A stretch of 64,000 bases of DNA from Isoetes taiwanensis (GCA_021234155.1 JAJEKV010000003.1:22287569-22351568); one strand, 5' to 3'. Counted from the first letter of the stretch, positions 24,207-36,689 are shown. Numbers and translations are program-made. Notes: a model not told the origin generated them from the sequence alone.

Positions 24207-25652
24207 TTTCCATATTACATTCTGGCAAATGTCCCTAGCCCAACCCTTATTTGCAAATTCTTATGCTCCCTCACTTCATTTACCAAATGTGCCTAATTAC
24301 CCATGCCACCCAAGTATCCCCCATGGAATATTCCAGTCATGGTATCTACCTAGCATATACCCCAAATTATTAGGGTTGCTATAGACCCAAATGACTTCAT
24401 AATTATTTTTTGATCTCTATTGAACCATGGCCTAGCTTTTCAAAATAGCTAAATATAGCATATTCTTGATTTATACCCCCCAAAATACGGCCACCGTATC
24501 GCGCCAACTCTGGAAAAATACAGTTGAAGAACCCTAAACTTAGAAACTTACTCGAATCACGCCGGAATTGGGGTCTTAAGCTACAAAAACTACCTATTCT
24601 TGGATTCCCGCTCATCAGCATCCTATTAAGCCTATAATCAAGTCCTAAGATGCCAGAATCATTAAATCTAAATCTATATACCGGGGAAAACAATGACAGA
24701 AGTTTTTGAAGGCCCAAACGCATCAAACCTCAACATTGATACATGCTGAGCATGATCTGAAGACGTTCATGAAGTATCTGAGTGTTCCACAGTTCGATTT
24801 GTGAAAATTGGACTGATATTCTTGATTTGATATTATTTATTGACCTCCTAAGCTATCTTGATGATTGATCTATGATCCTAAGACTTTTATTCACCGTGTA
24901 TTACCTTCATTTCAATGAAAATTGCCTGCCAAGTATTTAAAAAGTTGACTGTCATGATCCTTTAGTATTTTTGCATCACAAACATTTTTACAGTGAAGTA
25001 TCCCTTCATTTTTTCTTGCATATGACCATTTGCACTTCCTTTCTCATCATATTTGCACCTGTGTGCACAAAAATTTCGAAAGAAATCCATCCCAAACTCA
25101 AGTTACCATTTTTTGCATTCTGTCTGATACAATTTTAGACTGATATTCACAAAACAGTGCCAAAGAAATAGTTTTAATGATCCAAACTATGATTTGATTG
25201 CGTGTCCCTCACCTTTGGGACCTATACTGCACCTTAGCTTTGGAATCTCTTCAAAATTCTATCTGCAACTCAAGTTATAAAACTCTGAGATCTGTTTGTA
25301 GTTTTGACTGATATTGACCAAAATTTGACCCAACTTTGAGATCGAATATCTTGCAGATTAAAACTCAGACTTGGTCAAGGTTTTCACCCTTGCTTGCCTA
25401 TAACTTTTCTGTACAAGTCACAATCACTTGACCTTGGAAATCAATCCACCTATGAGAGCTACATCGATTTGAGTAAGGGCTCCATATTCTAGAATTGGGA
25501 AAGGTATGAATACTTGATAACTGAGCTTTTCCCCTCAGAAATTCTTGTATAGACTGATCACCTTAAGTGATCTGGAGGTTCTAACCCCAACTTGAGTAAA
25601 AACTCAAGTTGGCTTCTTGTGTTTGACTCTCTAGCCAGGTTGGGGATCAACA
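24207..25652 (+). repeat. Gypsy 5' LTR, second part
   Basis: The LTR resumes at TTTCCATATTACATTC and ends ATCAACA at 25652. Its reverse complement is found at 44565-46010. Total LTR length without the insert is about 1.9 kb. Confidence 0.9.
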
Positions 25653-25655
25653 TCT

Positions 25656-25674
25656 TGGAGGTTCTACCGAGATC
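25656..25674 (+). promoter_or_regulatory. Gypsy primer-binding site (probably tRNA-Gln)
   Basis: TGGAGGTTCTACCGAGATC begins four bases after the LTR end. Its complement is, from memory, the 3' end of plant tRNA-Gln including CCA. Position and length fit. Confidence 0.75.
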
Positions 25675-25828
25675 TTTCTGGATTTCAGAACTCATGGCTT
25701 CAAAGCAAAAATTTCCAGTAGAACAAGAACCATTAGAAGATATTGATGCATCAGATCATTGCAGAGAAAGGCCATTGAATTCAAGTTTCTCAACTAGCCT
25801 GCTTCAAAACATGCCATAACAATTTGAG

Positions 25829-27247
25829 TTGAATGTTCCTGTTCCTTTGCCTACTTTTGATTCCAGTATGAGTGCTAACAACTTTTTGAGAATATTTGAG
25901 AACTATTACAGGGATTATGGCTTCAAGAAGGGCTGCAAGCTCTCAGAATTTGAAAAATGTTTCAAAGAAGAAAGTGAAGCTGGTGCTTGGTTAACTTATG
26001 AAAAGTTAATGGGTACCACTTCATGGGATAAACTTGTCAAGAAGTTCCTGGACAGGTTTGGTAAGCTAGCTGCTCCAAAAGATTTGGTTAACGAGTTGCA
26101 AGGTTTCTCTATACATGCAGGTGAGAGTGTGAATCAGTACAAGGAGAGGTTTAGTACATTTATGAGCAGGTGTCAAAGAGCACAAGTCACCATCCCAACT
26201 CTGTTTTTAGTTACTGCTTTCATCAATGGTCTGGAAAGAAGACCAGATATCCAAAGGAAGTTGCTCAAGATTCAAGCTGCTGAAGGATTTGATTCTATAT
26301 ACAAAGTTTTTGCCAAAACTACTGACTTGACTCAGATGCTATCTACCTTACCTGACAAGCACCATGTTCCTCACCATAGCCATGACCCGTTTTACCCTGA
26401 TGCTACTGATGCACATTATGATCATCACCCTTCTATTCCAGTTTGTGCCATACAGAAAGAAAAGAAGAAATCTAAAGAGGAAGAAGCAAATTCTCAAGTT
26501 GCAGAGGTGAAGTCAGATCTATCTAAGGTTACTGAAGCTTTAGCAGAAATAACCAAACAATTGGTTGAACTCAAGGCTGCAAGAATAGGTGAAATTTACC
26601 CTGAATGTATTCATTGCAATAGGAATTCTCATCCATCAGAAATTTGCTATTGGCAAGTGTGTCCCAAATGTAATAGAAAAGGCCACTTTGGGAAGGAATG
26701 TCATGTTTGTTCTTTTTGCAAAGAAGTTGGCCATACTGATGCTAGGTGTGCTGTTAAGGAATGTTTTGCCAAGCAGGAAAAAGGAAAGAGACCAGAGCCT
26801 AAACCTCCTATGAGATTTGCTGAACCAAGCACCTCTATAAGGTTTATTCAAGCTACAGAAGCTCCCAAATCTGAAGAAGTTATGGTGGTGCAAACTAGAA
26901 GCATGAATGAAGCTCATGCACATGCTGAACCAAGTAGGCATTCTACTGCCAGGTCTTCACCACCTGTAGTGGAAGCACCTGCTCAAATTATAGCTCCACC
27001 CCCTCAGCAAAAATATGGTAAGAAAGATCAAGACTTTGATGAGGTTGATGTTTTGCTTAAAAATTCCAAGGTGAGTGTGGATCTTTTCACATTGCTAAAG
27101 ATTGCACCTAGCTATAGAAAAAGGGTACTGCAGCAAACTAGTGGCGAGGTATTAAATGCTTGTGTGAATTTCACTGATGCCATTAACCTTGTTCTAGCAC
27201 AGAATGAAGAAGACCCTGGTGCATTCACATGTTCAGCTACAGAATGA
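25829..27247 (+). pseudogene. Gypsy gag with three zinc knuckles
   Basis: A 472-codon frame. Residues about 20-180 are the capsid-like gag region (WLTYEKLMGTTSWDKLVKKF, then FSTFMSRCQRA). A Lys/Glu-rich coiled segment follows at about 205-245. Then come three CCHC knuckles of the form C-x2-C-x4-H-x4-C: CIHCNRNSHPSEIC, CPKCNRKGHFGKEC and CSFCKEVGHTDARC. The frame ends early because a 40-bp unit is tandemly duplicated at 27201-27280. Without the duplication, gag would run on into protease. The start is the first ATG of the open frame; the frame opens slightly upstream. Confidence 0.9.
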
Positions 27248-27280
27248 AGAAGACCCTGGTGCATTCACATGTTCAGCTAC
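27201..27280 (+). repeat. Frame-breaking 40-bp tandem duplication in gag-pol
   Basis: Two adjacent 40-bp copies begin AGAATGAAGAAGACCCTGGT. Since 40 is not a multiple of three, the duplication itself splits the gag-pol frame. Sequence identity between the units shows it is recent relative to the element. Confidence 0.93.
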
Positions 27281-28936
27281 TTTAGGAGGTTATACTTTCT
27301 CAAACGTGTTACTTGATGGGGGATCCCCCCTAAATATTATGCCATATCATATTATGAAAAAGTGTGGTTTCGAGGTGGATAAGAAAGCTTCTATACTATT
27401 GAGATCTTTTTATAATGCTAAGATCACCCCTATTGGTGTGGTAACTAAAGTGCCTGTCAATACAGAGGGCATAACTGTAGCTGCTAATTTTATTGTGGTA
27501 GCTTTTGAAGACATAAGGGATGAATCTGATATCTATGATTTACTTTTAGGAAGAAGGTGGTTAGCCACTGTGGATGCTAGACCAGTCTGGTCTCAAGGGA
27601 GGTGTACCATCTCCAATGGCTCTCAAACTGCTACAATCTATAATCAAGATGAAGAGGTAAACTTTATCAAAGAAATGCTAATTGAAGAACCTTTGGGATT
27701 TTATAGAATAAAAAATACAAGACCAAGGAAGTGTGAAATGGTTCCTCTCATTATGGAATGTGCACTCCCCAGCAAACAAGGGCCATCAGGATTCTTATGG
27801 TTTGATGGAGGTATTTCTAAAAAACTAAATATTGCATCATCTGCTGCTATTCTGAAAGATTCCTCTCATAAACTTTTAGCTAAAGTAGGGAGAATCTTCC
27901 CCCAAATTACATCTAATGTAGCAGAATATAAGGCTTTAATTGCAGGTCTTCAGGAAGCCAAAGCTATGGATATTGCCAACATTCACATTTTTGGTGATTC
28001 ACAATTAATTTGTAGACAAGTTTCAGGAGACTACCAAACAAAAAATGCAGATATGGAGCTCTTAAAAAACCAAGTAATGGGAGTACTTTCGAGTTTTGCT
28101 ACTCACATACCAAGAGAGAAAAATGTGGAAGTTGATGCCCTATGCAGAGAAACTCTTATGTCACACCTAACTGAGGGAGCTATTCCAGAGGAAGACCTTG
28201 ATGCTAGTGAGGTAAAGGCTCTTTGTCCTATTCTAACCATTAATGCATCAGAGGAAAAGGATACTGAAGAGATTACCATCACAAAAAATGGTAAGACTAT
28301 AACCTTGTTTGTTGGAGATCTAATTGAATACCAAAATAGGGAGAATATACAAATGTTCTTTGAAGAAAGGAAAGATGTGTTTGCTTGGGATTATTCTAAG
28401 CTTACTGGTATTAAAGCTGAGGTATGCCAATTTGAAATCAAGATTAAGGAGGGATGTAAACCTGTTTTTCAAAAACTGAGAGGAATTAATGCTTCATTGA
28501 TGGGATTGATTAAAGATGAGTTGGATAAAATGCTAGATGCAGGTGTTATTATTGAAATCATTAATCCAGAATGGGTGTCTTGCATTGTACCTGTAGAGAA
28601 AAAAAGTGGTGCCTTAAGGATCTGCATTGATTATCGAGATCTTAACAAAGCTACCATCAAGGACTGCTATCCCTTGCCTTTTTTAGAAGAAATTTTATAT
28701 GCTGTAGCAGGCAAGAGGTGTACTCATTTCTAGATGGATTTTCAGGATTTAATCAAATTGGCATTAAGGAAGAAGACCAATCCAAGACCTCTTTTATTAC
28801 CCCTTGGGGAACTTATGCAATGAAGAGAATGCCTTTTGGACTAATGAATGCACCTGCTACTTTCCAAAGAGCTATGGATGTTATTTTTAGGCCTATGTTT
28901 CCCCAAGAATTCAGAGTTTATTTGGATGACCTTTGC
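27204..28936 (+). pseudogene. Gypsy pol: protease, archaeal-type RNase H, then reverse transcriptase (5' part)
   Basis: In the 509-codon frame, protease is at about residues 26-130 with LLDGGSPLNIM (DGG in place of the usual DT/SG). RNase H lies at about 195-320. Its carboxylates are visible as FDGG (D201), AEYKALIAGLQEA (E241), FGDSQLICRQVSG (D265) and HIPREKNVEVDAL (D311), the pattern of the archaeal-type RNase H of some plant LTR elements. Reverse transcriptase starts near 405 (LRICIDYRDLNKATIKDCYP). A one-base loss near 28713 shifts the frame, and the reading continues through YSFLDGFSGFNQI, FGLMNAPATFQRAMD and YLDD. It stops at the inversion breakpoint near 28936. RNase H before reverse transcriptase is unusual. 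Confidence 0.88.
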
Positions 28937-29394
28937 TTAGGATCTCACCCTGCTTAAAATTTTGAACTTCCAATCATATATGGCCCCTCAACACCAACAC
29001 GCAACGTTGTAGAATCACATTGGTTATATCTGAAAGAACAAAAGAGAGATTATTTGGCATGCTAGTAATTTAAAAGACCGTAAAGATACATCATTTATTC
29101 ATCATCTAGGCATCCTCCTAATCTGGGCTGATGTGATAAGCCCTTGCTTGGATTATCTTTTGTCTGTTCCAATAGGAAAATTTCTCATCAAAGCATGAGT
29201 GACTGCTAACAAGCTCCTATGCATGCTGAACCTTCATGTTGAGAGCTTCTTTTCTAATATTCATCATGAGAATGATCATCAGAAATATAATCTCCTAGTT
29301 TCTGTGAAGATGAGAAGTAATAAAAGTTCTAACGTAGAACACACAAATACGGAAGGCAAATTTTTTGCAAACAAACTTCCTACTTTATAACCTA
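28937..29394. other. Sequence beyond the left inversion breakpoint, no gene
   Basis: Retroelement homology ends at about 28936. The next 450 bp are AT-rich with no recognised motif. Confidence 0.5.
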
Positions 29395-29428
29395 TACTAG
29401 AAAAAGTGCCCAGCGTTGCTGGGCTTTT
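29395..29428 (+). repeat. 34-bp hairpin motif, copy 1
   Basis: TACTAGAAAAAGT is followed by a 7-bp stem GCCCAGC, loop GTT, GCTGGGC and a T-run. An identical 34-bp copy lies at 49794-49827. The two copies lie a few hundred bases outside the two inversion breakpoints. The motif resembles 3' hairpins of rolling-circle elements, but flanks differ and no element body is recognised. Confidence 0.85.
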
Positions 29429-30139
29429 CATTAAGCATAAATTGAAGGCAAATGCTGGATTAGTATTAAAAGAGTAAGGAATGTTAATGTTGGAATTTGT
29501 GCAAATGTTTCTGAGCCTGGATTATATGCAAATGTTTCTGAGCCTGGATTATGTCAAAGTGCCCATAAGCTCTGGTTCAACATTTCTAATGAAAATGCAT
29601 GAAAGGATCCGTGGAACGAAGTAAATGAGTAGCTACATTGCATTCTCTCATTTCACAATGTTTAATCACTTCCCTTACGAACAGATATGAGGGCAAGGAA
29701 TGGATTTTTAGGGAGCCAACATCCAAAAAAAAAAAATGTCAAAAGCTAAGTCCTCGAAGTGCTTTCCATTTTGGTATTTTCTAGCCCTAGACCCAAGAGG
29801 TATGCTGCAACATGGGTTGTATACCACATTGTGTAAATAGGAAAGCCAAATACTGTTAAAATACAATAGATACTCTTATCTTGCCAGTGATAGTCCAATT
29901 GAAAGACCGGGATTTAAATTGCTCAGAACGAATTAGCCTATAAAGATTATGTAAAGCACATTGGGTCTGCATTTACTGCAAAATTGTTCACGTTGCGTCA
30001 AGTATTAACAATAAGAAATTCTAGTCTTTTGTTGTTTTTAAGAGGTCTAAAATGTGATTAAGCCAAACTTTTTTAGATAGCTCGCAAAAAAAATGCTTCA
30101 ATATAAGACATGATTAATAACAAAACCACGACACTTTGA
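29429..30139. other. No gene recognised
   Basis: AT-rich, with a tandem duplication at about 29500-29555 (GCAAATGTTTCTGAGCCTGG twice). Confidence 0.5.
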
Positions 30140-31095
30140 AATTGTCCTCAACTTCATCTAAAATGGCAATTTGGAACAGCTATATAAAAAGCTTTTTATT
30201 AGCTAATCCATGCTCAAGGCTCATCTTCCATTCATCAGGCCCACTCTTGTTTTACAATACATTGCCTATCTGCTTCAAACATATAGATAAGTGTGTTCCC
30301 ATGGACCAAAGGATGTTTGGACAAAGATTGACAACAAAGCTCTTAGAGATTTGCCATGCCTCTTGTGGATTGTTGTAGCTAATCTTATATACATATAAAT
30401 AAACATGCTCTCCAAACCAATTGTTGTTTTGATACATCTCCCAAACTCTATACTGCGCCCATTGTTGCAAGGTTTTAGGATGTTTAAAAATGTAACTTTG
30501 CTTGCACTTATAAGCATGGTGCTAAAACTCGCAGGGTAAGGGGGCCTTCGCCATACTGAATGTAATGCACAAGCGAACTTGGTAAATAGTTGAACATTTT
30601 CCCAACTTGCACGATGTTGCCACAATCGGTCCACACATCCATAATGAAATTTGAATACACCAATCAGGTAAGCTCATTGTTTACAATCTACTTATGGATG
30701 TATCCACCCAATTTCAAGTCTCTTATATTTTGCAGGTTCTTAGAATGCTCAAATTTGTAGATTTGTTTCGCTTTTAGCTACATGCTATGGTAAAGCCTAC
30801 ACTTTAAAGTTCATGTGAACATCATGACAGTGATCATCATTGCCACTCCAAACCATAATCCCTAGTGATTCCATCTTGTGGATGATTAATTCAAGCATTA
30901 GTTCCCGCAGACGAAAGTGGAGATATGAGTCCTTGTGGATGATTAAGTCCTTGATGCAGAGTTTCCAGAGCTGAGAATCTGGAGTAATGCCTTGATATTC
31001 ACTGATTTTTACAAACAGCCAATGGCCTTCCTCAATCAGATTGGCTCGACTGCAAGCAACAAGAACTGGCTCAACCGTATAAAAATCATAGCACT
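30140..31095 (-). pseudogene. Decayed pentatricopeptide-repeat (PPR) gene remnant
   Basis: On the minus strand, EPVLVACSRANLIEEGHWLF and then YQGITPDSQLW near 31070-30970 match the end of plant PPR proteins (family pattern VLxACSxAGLxxEGxxLF...YGIxPxxxHY). Further down, KVTFLNILKPCN near 30500 matches the start of another PPR motif. The matching blocks are in different frames with stops between them. Plant PPR proteins bind organellar RNA; this copy is non-functional. The first block is convincing and the second is weaker. Confidence 0.65.
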
Positions 31096-31443
31096 AATCT
31101 GAAACCATTCACTTAAGAGATGTCTCCTTAAACAAAAAGGGCACCCTATGACTGATATGCACAACTCTATTGCTTATGCTTGCACAGACCCTTGTCCGCA
31201 CAAGGGGCCTGTCATAAACACTATATTACAAGAAGGCAATTTTAAATTAGGTAATAAGGAAACTGGATAGTGTAAAGAATCAGAACTTGGATATTAAAAT
31301 TCGAACTGTTGTATTTTACATTGCAGTGCTCTATTTCATCATCTTGCCTTGAGAGTGTAGGTTTGACCAAGTGAATGAACCCTGTGACTCAATGGATCTT
31401 GCTTCCTCTGTGCCCCTCAAACCTGTTATGCTGCTCCTGTCCA

Positions 31444-33685
31444 TTAGCAGTCCTGTTCTTGACTCTTAAGCTTCTTTGGACGGTCGCTCGCATTCTTCTT
31501 TCGTGGTGCTCTGTGGAATAAGTACAAACCACGTCCTTTGCAGACTAAGAAGTCATATAACTCATAACTAAATTCGTAGCCAGTGTATGTGAAAGAACAT
31601 GACATATGGCATAGTGGGATAACGCATGCCACTGCAATACAGGGCCCAAATATAAGTCAGATAGGATGAGTATAATGATAGAACAAATATACAAGTTCTA
31701 CCTATATTTACTTAACAGCCTGGCAAGCGCGCGTTCTAGTATAGGATCGCTCGAGTCTTGCAGCAACTTTGGCCTGACATAGGAGGCACTACCTGAAATG
31801 GCAAACTATGACTGAAATTTAATACACAGTGATGAACTAAAGGTTCTGTGATGCTTAGCAGCTAAAGCTCCAATCCCCAATTGCTAAACTTTGAAAACAT
31901 GACAACCTTATGGCAGGGATTCAAAAGACAAGGATGAAATAAAGATTCTGTGATGCCTTCGTCTAAAGTTCCCAGACCCCAAAATGTTGAACTTTGAATA
32001 TGCAATGACGTACAAAAACGTAAGCATACAAACTCCTTCAAACTTAAGAAGAAGGTTTTCTTATATGAGAGTAAATATTCAAATCAATGATTGCCGTAGA
32101 AGGTCTGTACAGAATATTCAAATCAGCTAGTCCTGTCGCCATGAGCGCCATTTAATGATGAGCTAGAAACTTAACTAAAATGCACCTTAATAAGAACGAT
32201 AGAGGTTCCCTCAGCATGGTAAATAAAAGAATTGCACCATCACATTAGAAAGGTGAGCATGCAATAGAACAAAGCAAAATCCTATATAAGAAGGCAACCA
32301 AGCAAAGAAGAGTGCAAAAGCTTCACCGTACCATCATCACGTTGTCTTTCTTGCCGCATCACACACAATAAAGAAAAAGGATAATTTCAAGCTACTGCAG
32401 ACGTCCTATCCTTCCATATATATTTAGAATGTACAACCTTGTCAAAATGAAAATGATTCATCAAGATTTTATTTACCAAGAAGCCCCGAAAATGTCTGCC
32501 ATTTTGTTTTCCTTAGATCGCCATTATCTGCCAAACTTAACCGCATATCTATGACATGCACCATGAAGAATGTCAATTCTAAAATATGCAGACCCTTTAA
32601 TAGGCATGACATCCTCAGCAGAGAGGAAACAGCTGAAGCAATTACATCGTCATGATGGTCTTCTCTTATGCCTAGGCCTAGACCACGAAATGAGCCTCCT
32701 AATGAAAATGCTATCAACGATGAGCACGATGTTGCCTGCATAAAATATCACCATCATACATTGACATCATATATAGAGCAAAAGATACAAAATAAAGTAG
32801 ACTTACCAAAATAGCCAGCTCAAAAGTGCCAATGCTTCCAGAATTATCGAGTGCAAGTGTCCTTAGTCCAGCACCCAATCTATGATCAGTGTATATATTT
32901 CCCTAATATCTCCTATACTGGATTCCACTACGGAAAAATCCCCAGGAAAATTCAGCTTATCAAGATGACTTAAAAGAATGCAGTCCAGTTGGAACCATCA
33001 ATTCCAGCTGCAACAATCAGGTTTCCTGCTGCAGCTAGCCCAATCCGAAAGCAACGTTGAAGACTTACTGATCTTGGTGCAGATCTAACATGTAGTGCAA
33101 GAGTATCTGCTACGGATGAAGTTCTGCAAACACACAAATATTACTAACTTGCAGAGAAATTACTTCTCTACATATGATTTTCAAAAATTGCATGTACAAA
33201 TAGATCACAGCATAGAATTCCATGCAAACCAAAAAAAAATAAATCTTGCTGAGTATTTTAGCAACTTACATTTTCTGACAGCCATCCAAATACAGGTATT
33301 CCAATTTCAAATCAGCCAACACACAAGCTACATCGCTATCAGAAATAGAACACACACTTAGATCAAGTGACCTAGGAGAAATCATCTCCAGTCTAATCCC
33401 TGCCAGGGCAGCCCTTTCCCATGAACCAACTGGTTGTGCAGCATATCCGCTTCTAGATAATCCATCTCCTATTGAAATTTTATTTTCTGGTTGCTGCAGC
33501 TTCAGTTGAAATGGCACATGCCCAACAAGAGAACGGAACTGACGGCAAGTACACAAGACGAACGCAATGTGCAAAGGATCCGTAATTGCAGCCAAGATCG
33601 TGATCAATAGTGCAGATGACAGATCAGTCAATTGTATACAAGAAGACCCTTCAACATGATCAAATGTACCTTCTGAACAATCCAT
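31444..33685 (-). pseudogene. F-box / leucine-rich-repeat gene, five exons, two frameshifts
   Basis: Minus-strand exons with GT-AG borders and consistent phases: 33685-33270, 33123-32807, 32735-32477, 31792-31712 and 31631-31444. The first carries an F-box-like segment (IQLTDLSSALLITILAAITD, then FVLCTCRQFRSLV). LRR-like text follows (LKLEYLYLDGCQKI, RSVSLQRCFRIGLAAAGNLI). The last exon encodes GYEFSYELYDFLVCKGRG and a basic tail. In exon 2 the frame is lost after GSNWTAFF near 32965 and again near 32890, each explained by one missing base; the other exons are open. F-box proteins recruit targets to SCF ubiquitin ligases. The exact subfamily is not recognised. A mis-modelled intron in exon 2 is possible, but the intervening frame reads like protein (LSHLDKLNFPGDFSVVESSI). 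Confidence 0.75.
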
Positions 33686-34645
33686 TTAATCTACAAAGCC
33701 GTGTTAAGTTACAGAATTGAGTGCATCATCGATTGACTCTCTGAACCTTCCCTCCTGAAAGTACATTTCAATAGGATTGCAGAAATGGACTTCTTGCAAC
33801 AAATGGTTCTGCCTATCTTCTGGGATAACTATAACAATGCAACCACTTGCCTCTGTGCAAAGGCAGGAATGCAAGATACGGTTTGGTTCAAACCTAAACT
33901 GCACAAGATCGTCATAGCTGCATTTGTATGTGCACCCGAGAGGCAAAAAGAACTTGGGACATCTTATGGAATGAGCAAAAATACTCATCGAATACTCATG
34001 CGATCAAGACCGACAACACCGAAAAGCTAAAATAGAATCGACACACCTCGGAACATAACCGCTTTGGAAAAACCACATCCCGTCCATCCATTTGATGATC
34101 AAATGCAAGAAGCTACTATGCACACCAGCGCATGTTCGGCAGAGAAAGCAATTAAGAAGCTTATTGTGCGATCCGGGCAAAATGGTTCACGCTGGTTTCT
34201 CTCTTTCTTTCTTCCTATGCATTGACGTAGAACGATGTAGAAAGGCAAAATAATAACTAACTACTTTGAACGGCTTAAAATAAAAGTTGTGAAAAAAAAA
34301 ATTAACGGCCGAGATGCCTTGCACAAACTACATTTTGCTTTTATTACTATATATAGATTGTCCTTTCTTACCTCCAATTGACGTCCGGCCATCCAACGCA
34401 CTCACAGTTTGGGTTCACAGAATAGTATATTATCCGTCGAATCTCCAAGTTAGTCTTCTAAAATGTTTTGAAGAAAATTGTTTGAAGAATATATTGATCC
34501 AAATCTGGAAATAATTGATTCAGATCCTTTTCAAGCAGGATTACCTAACATCCAGTGCCTTGTTACAAGAGTTTAACTTGACATCATCACAGATATATAA
34601 TGCGATGTTTACACAATGAAGAACTAAGAAGCACACAATGAAGAA
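33686..34645. other. Upstream region of the F-box locus and intergenic spacer
   Basis: A minus-strand ORF at 33704-33988 has no recognised motif and may be 5' UTR or chance. The rest is non-coding. Confidence 0.4.
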
Positions 34646-35900
34646 CTAAGAGGCACCACTGTTTCCAACTTCCGTTTGCATCTTTTTAAGCAACCTTGCA
34701 CGCTCAGCTGCCTGACAAGCAAAACATTATTAGTTAGTAAATTAGATCTTTTTTACAACAACTAAATAAAAAAAAAGAAAAAGAATTACCTGCTGCATCT
34801 TCTCAATAACAGAATTTTTATACGACTGATATTTTGCACCTCTGATAGGGCCAGCGACAAGTGGAGCCTTGGCTTTTTCAGTTTGAATGGGACTGGGACT
34901 GTCATTGCCATCTTGTAGAGGCCTGACATGCATAACGAGCAATGGATTTTAAAGATTTCTGCAAAGCCTTTTAGTAGCACGAACCTGAATGTTTAAACAA
35001 AAATGAAACCGAATTAGTTAATAAGAACGAATAAACATGACTTATTGGTGCATCTAAAAACAAACATAAATGACAAGTTTCAAATGCTTACTGCTGCAGT
35101 GTTTGAGGCCATGACAACCAAAGCGAATCCCTTTTTCCGCTTCATAACAACATTCTCGACACCTCCAAATTCCTCGAATATCTCCTTCAGTTTTTCAGCA
35201 GTGTATCCACCATCATCACCGCCTCCAAAGCAAGTCCAAGAAACTTTTAAAATCTTATCTAGCTCTTTGGTTGTGGCAGTAACATTATTAAGAGGCCCAT
35301 CAGCCACGTTGTTGGGAATCAGTCCAGCTTCACGAAACTTTCTTGCACGATTTGCACGTATTCTGGCCATTTCTTCTTGCAACTGTTGTGCTGCAGCATC
35401 CTCTGCTACTTTCTGCTGTTTCTGCAATTCATATGCTTTTTCCCTTTCCCTCAAATCTTGCATCATTTTCTGACGCTTGGAACTATGCTGACTCTCTTTC
35501 TCCAACCTTGCCTTCTTAACCATCAACAGATCATCATAAGCCTTGCGTGCCTTCTCATCAGATAAAACTTCATAGGCACGCTGAAGTCTCGCGAATTCAT
35601 TAGCTGAAAGCACAAAAGCATGTCCCATTCATCAGCAACAATATAAAACACTTGTTTGAATAGCAGACTAGATTTATTACATAACTATTCTAAATCATCA
35701 AGAAACACGGCAATTTCGACCTTCATAGATTGAATCAATAAAGAGAACATGGAAGCCATTCATTTACCTGCAATTGGGTCATCAGGACGTTTGTCAGGAT
35801 GACATAGAAGGGCCCGGTTTCGATAGGCTTTTCGAATTTCTGCGGCCTGGGCTTTGACACCGGAATCCAATCCCAGGAGGAGGTAGAGATCTTCTTCCAT
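34646..35900 (-). pseudogene. DNAJC17-like J-domain/RRM protein gene with one in-frame nonsense codon
   Basis: Four minus-strand exons with perfect phases: 35900-35768, 35603-35092, 34984-34790 and 34711-34646, totalling 302 codons. The J domain spans exons 1-2 (MEEDLYLLLGLDSG, KAYRNRALLCHPDKRPDDP with the HPD triad, then RAYEVLSDEKARKAYDDL). A charged helical middle follows, then an RRM (WTCFGGGDDGGYTAEKLKEI, FGGVENVVMKRKKGFALVVM). Exon 3 continues the family ending NPLLVMHVRPLQDG, and exon 4 ends AAERARLLKKM. Immediately before NPLLV the codon is TAA (34949-34951), where the family has a residue, often Ser. Everything else is open. It is either a very young pseudogene, a truncated but functional protein, or a sequencing error. 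DNAJC17 orthologues act in splicing and nuclear chaperoning. Confidence 0.88.
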
Positions 35901-36265
35901 GCTGAAGTGTTATAAGTTAGAAGTTAGAATGTAGATTAGGAATATGCAATAAAGACAGCTAAATTACTACTCTGGCCTACTACTTTTGCTGCTACAACCT
36001 AAAGCTGTGGCCCGCAGACAAGAAGATCATTGCAGCAATCTTGCCACGAACTAGACCCATAAACAAGACAACTAACATTGCAGTAATCGTTACCATACCC
36101 GGCTCAGTGCGTCACCCTCGTGGGTGTGATTCTGCCGCAGTGCTGCCGGATGTCCAAGCGCCGCAGTTGCTGTTGTCTCCGTTGTCTCCAAGCACCGGAA
36201 CAATTACATGTGCTAGGCTATACATGGGACTCCACATGGAAATGTGCTAGGAACATTGGTAGGGG
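35901..36265. other. Upstream region of the DNAJC17-like gene
   Basis: Likely promoter side of the minus-strand gene. It has no recognised core element and no other gene. Confidence 0.4.
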
Positions 36266-36340
36266 GTTTCCGGCGGGAAACCGGCTGCCAGCGCCGGCGC
36301 CCCGAGCCGCACCGTCGCCAGCCGGTTTCCTGCCAGAAAC
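36266..36340. repeat. GC-rich inverted repeat
   Basis: The 21-bp arms at 36266-36286 and 36320-36340 (GTTTCCGGCGGGAAACCGGC and its partner) pair with two mismatches around a 33-bp GC-rich loop, in otherwise AT-rich DNA. It could be the tip of a small hairpin element. Confidence 0.75.
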
Positions 36341-36689
36341 GGGTTTATGCACGTGAACCACTGCTATGGCGAAATTCTGTCCCTGTTCTTTTCTTGCCTT
36401 CTCTGTTCTGTGTCTCATTCTCTGTTATGTAGAGCCCTTTTGCCACTTCCAGGAAAGATTTGCCATTTGCATGGCGGATTTCCAGGGCCGATTTGCAAGC
36501 AAGAATACTTTGCAGTTTAGAATGACTCTGCAGGGCCATTGAATGCTTCTTGCAACCAGACATTGAAAACCCAGTTGACGTACTAACAGATGAAGAGAAG
36601 AGACCGAAAGGGCAGGTCCAGGAGGTGGAAGCAGAAGAGCAGGCACTTATAAGCAGTTCTAAAATCCATCAAAGCACAAACATAAAATA

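Noticed and set aside
34950-35473. Plus-strand ORF of 142 codons at 35045-35473
   Set aside because: It is the antisense shadow of the DNAJC17-like exon 2.
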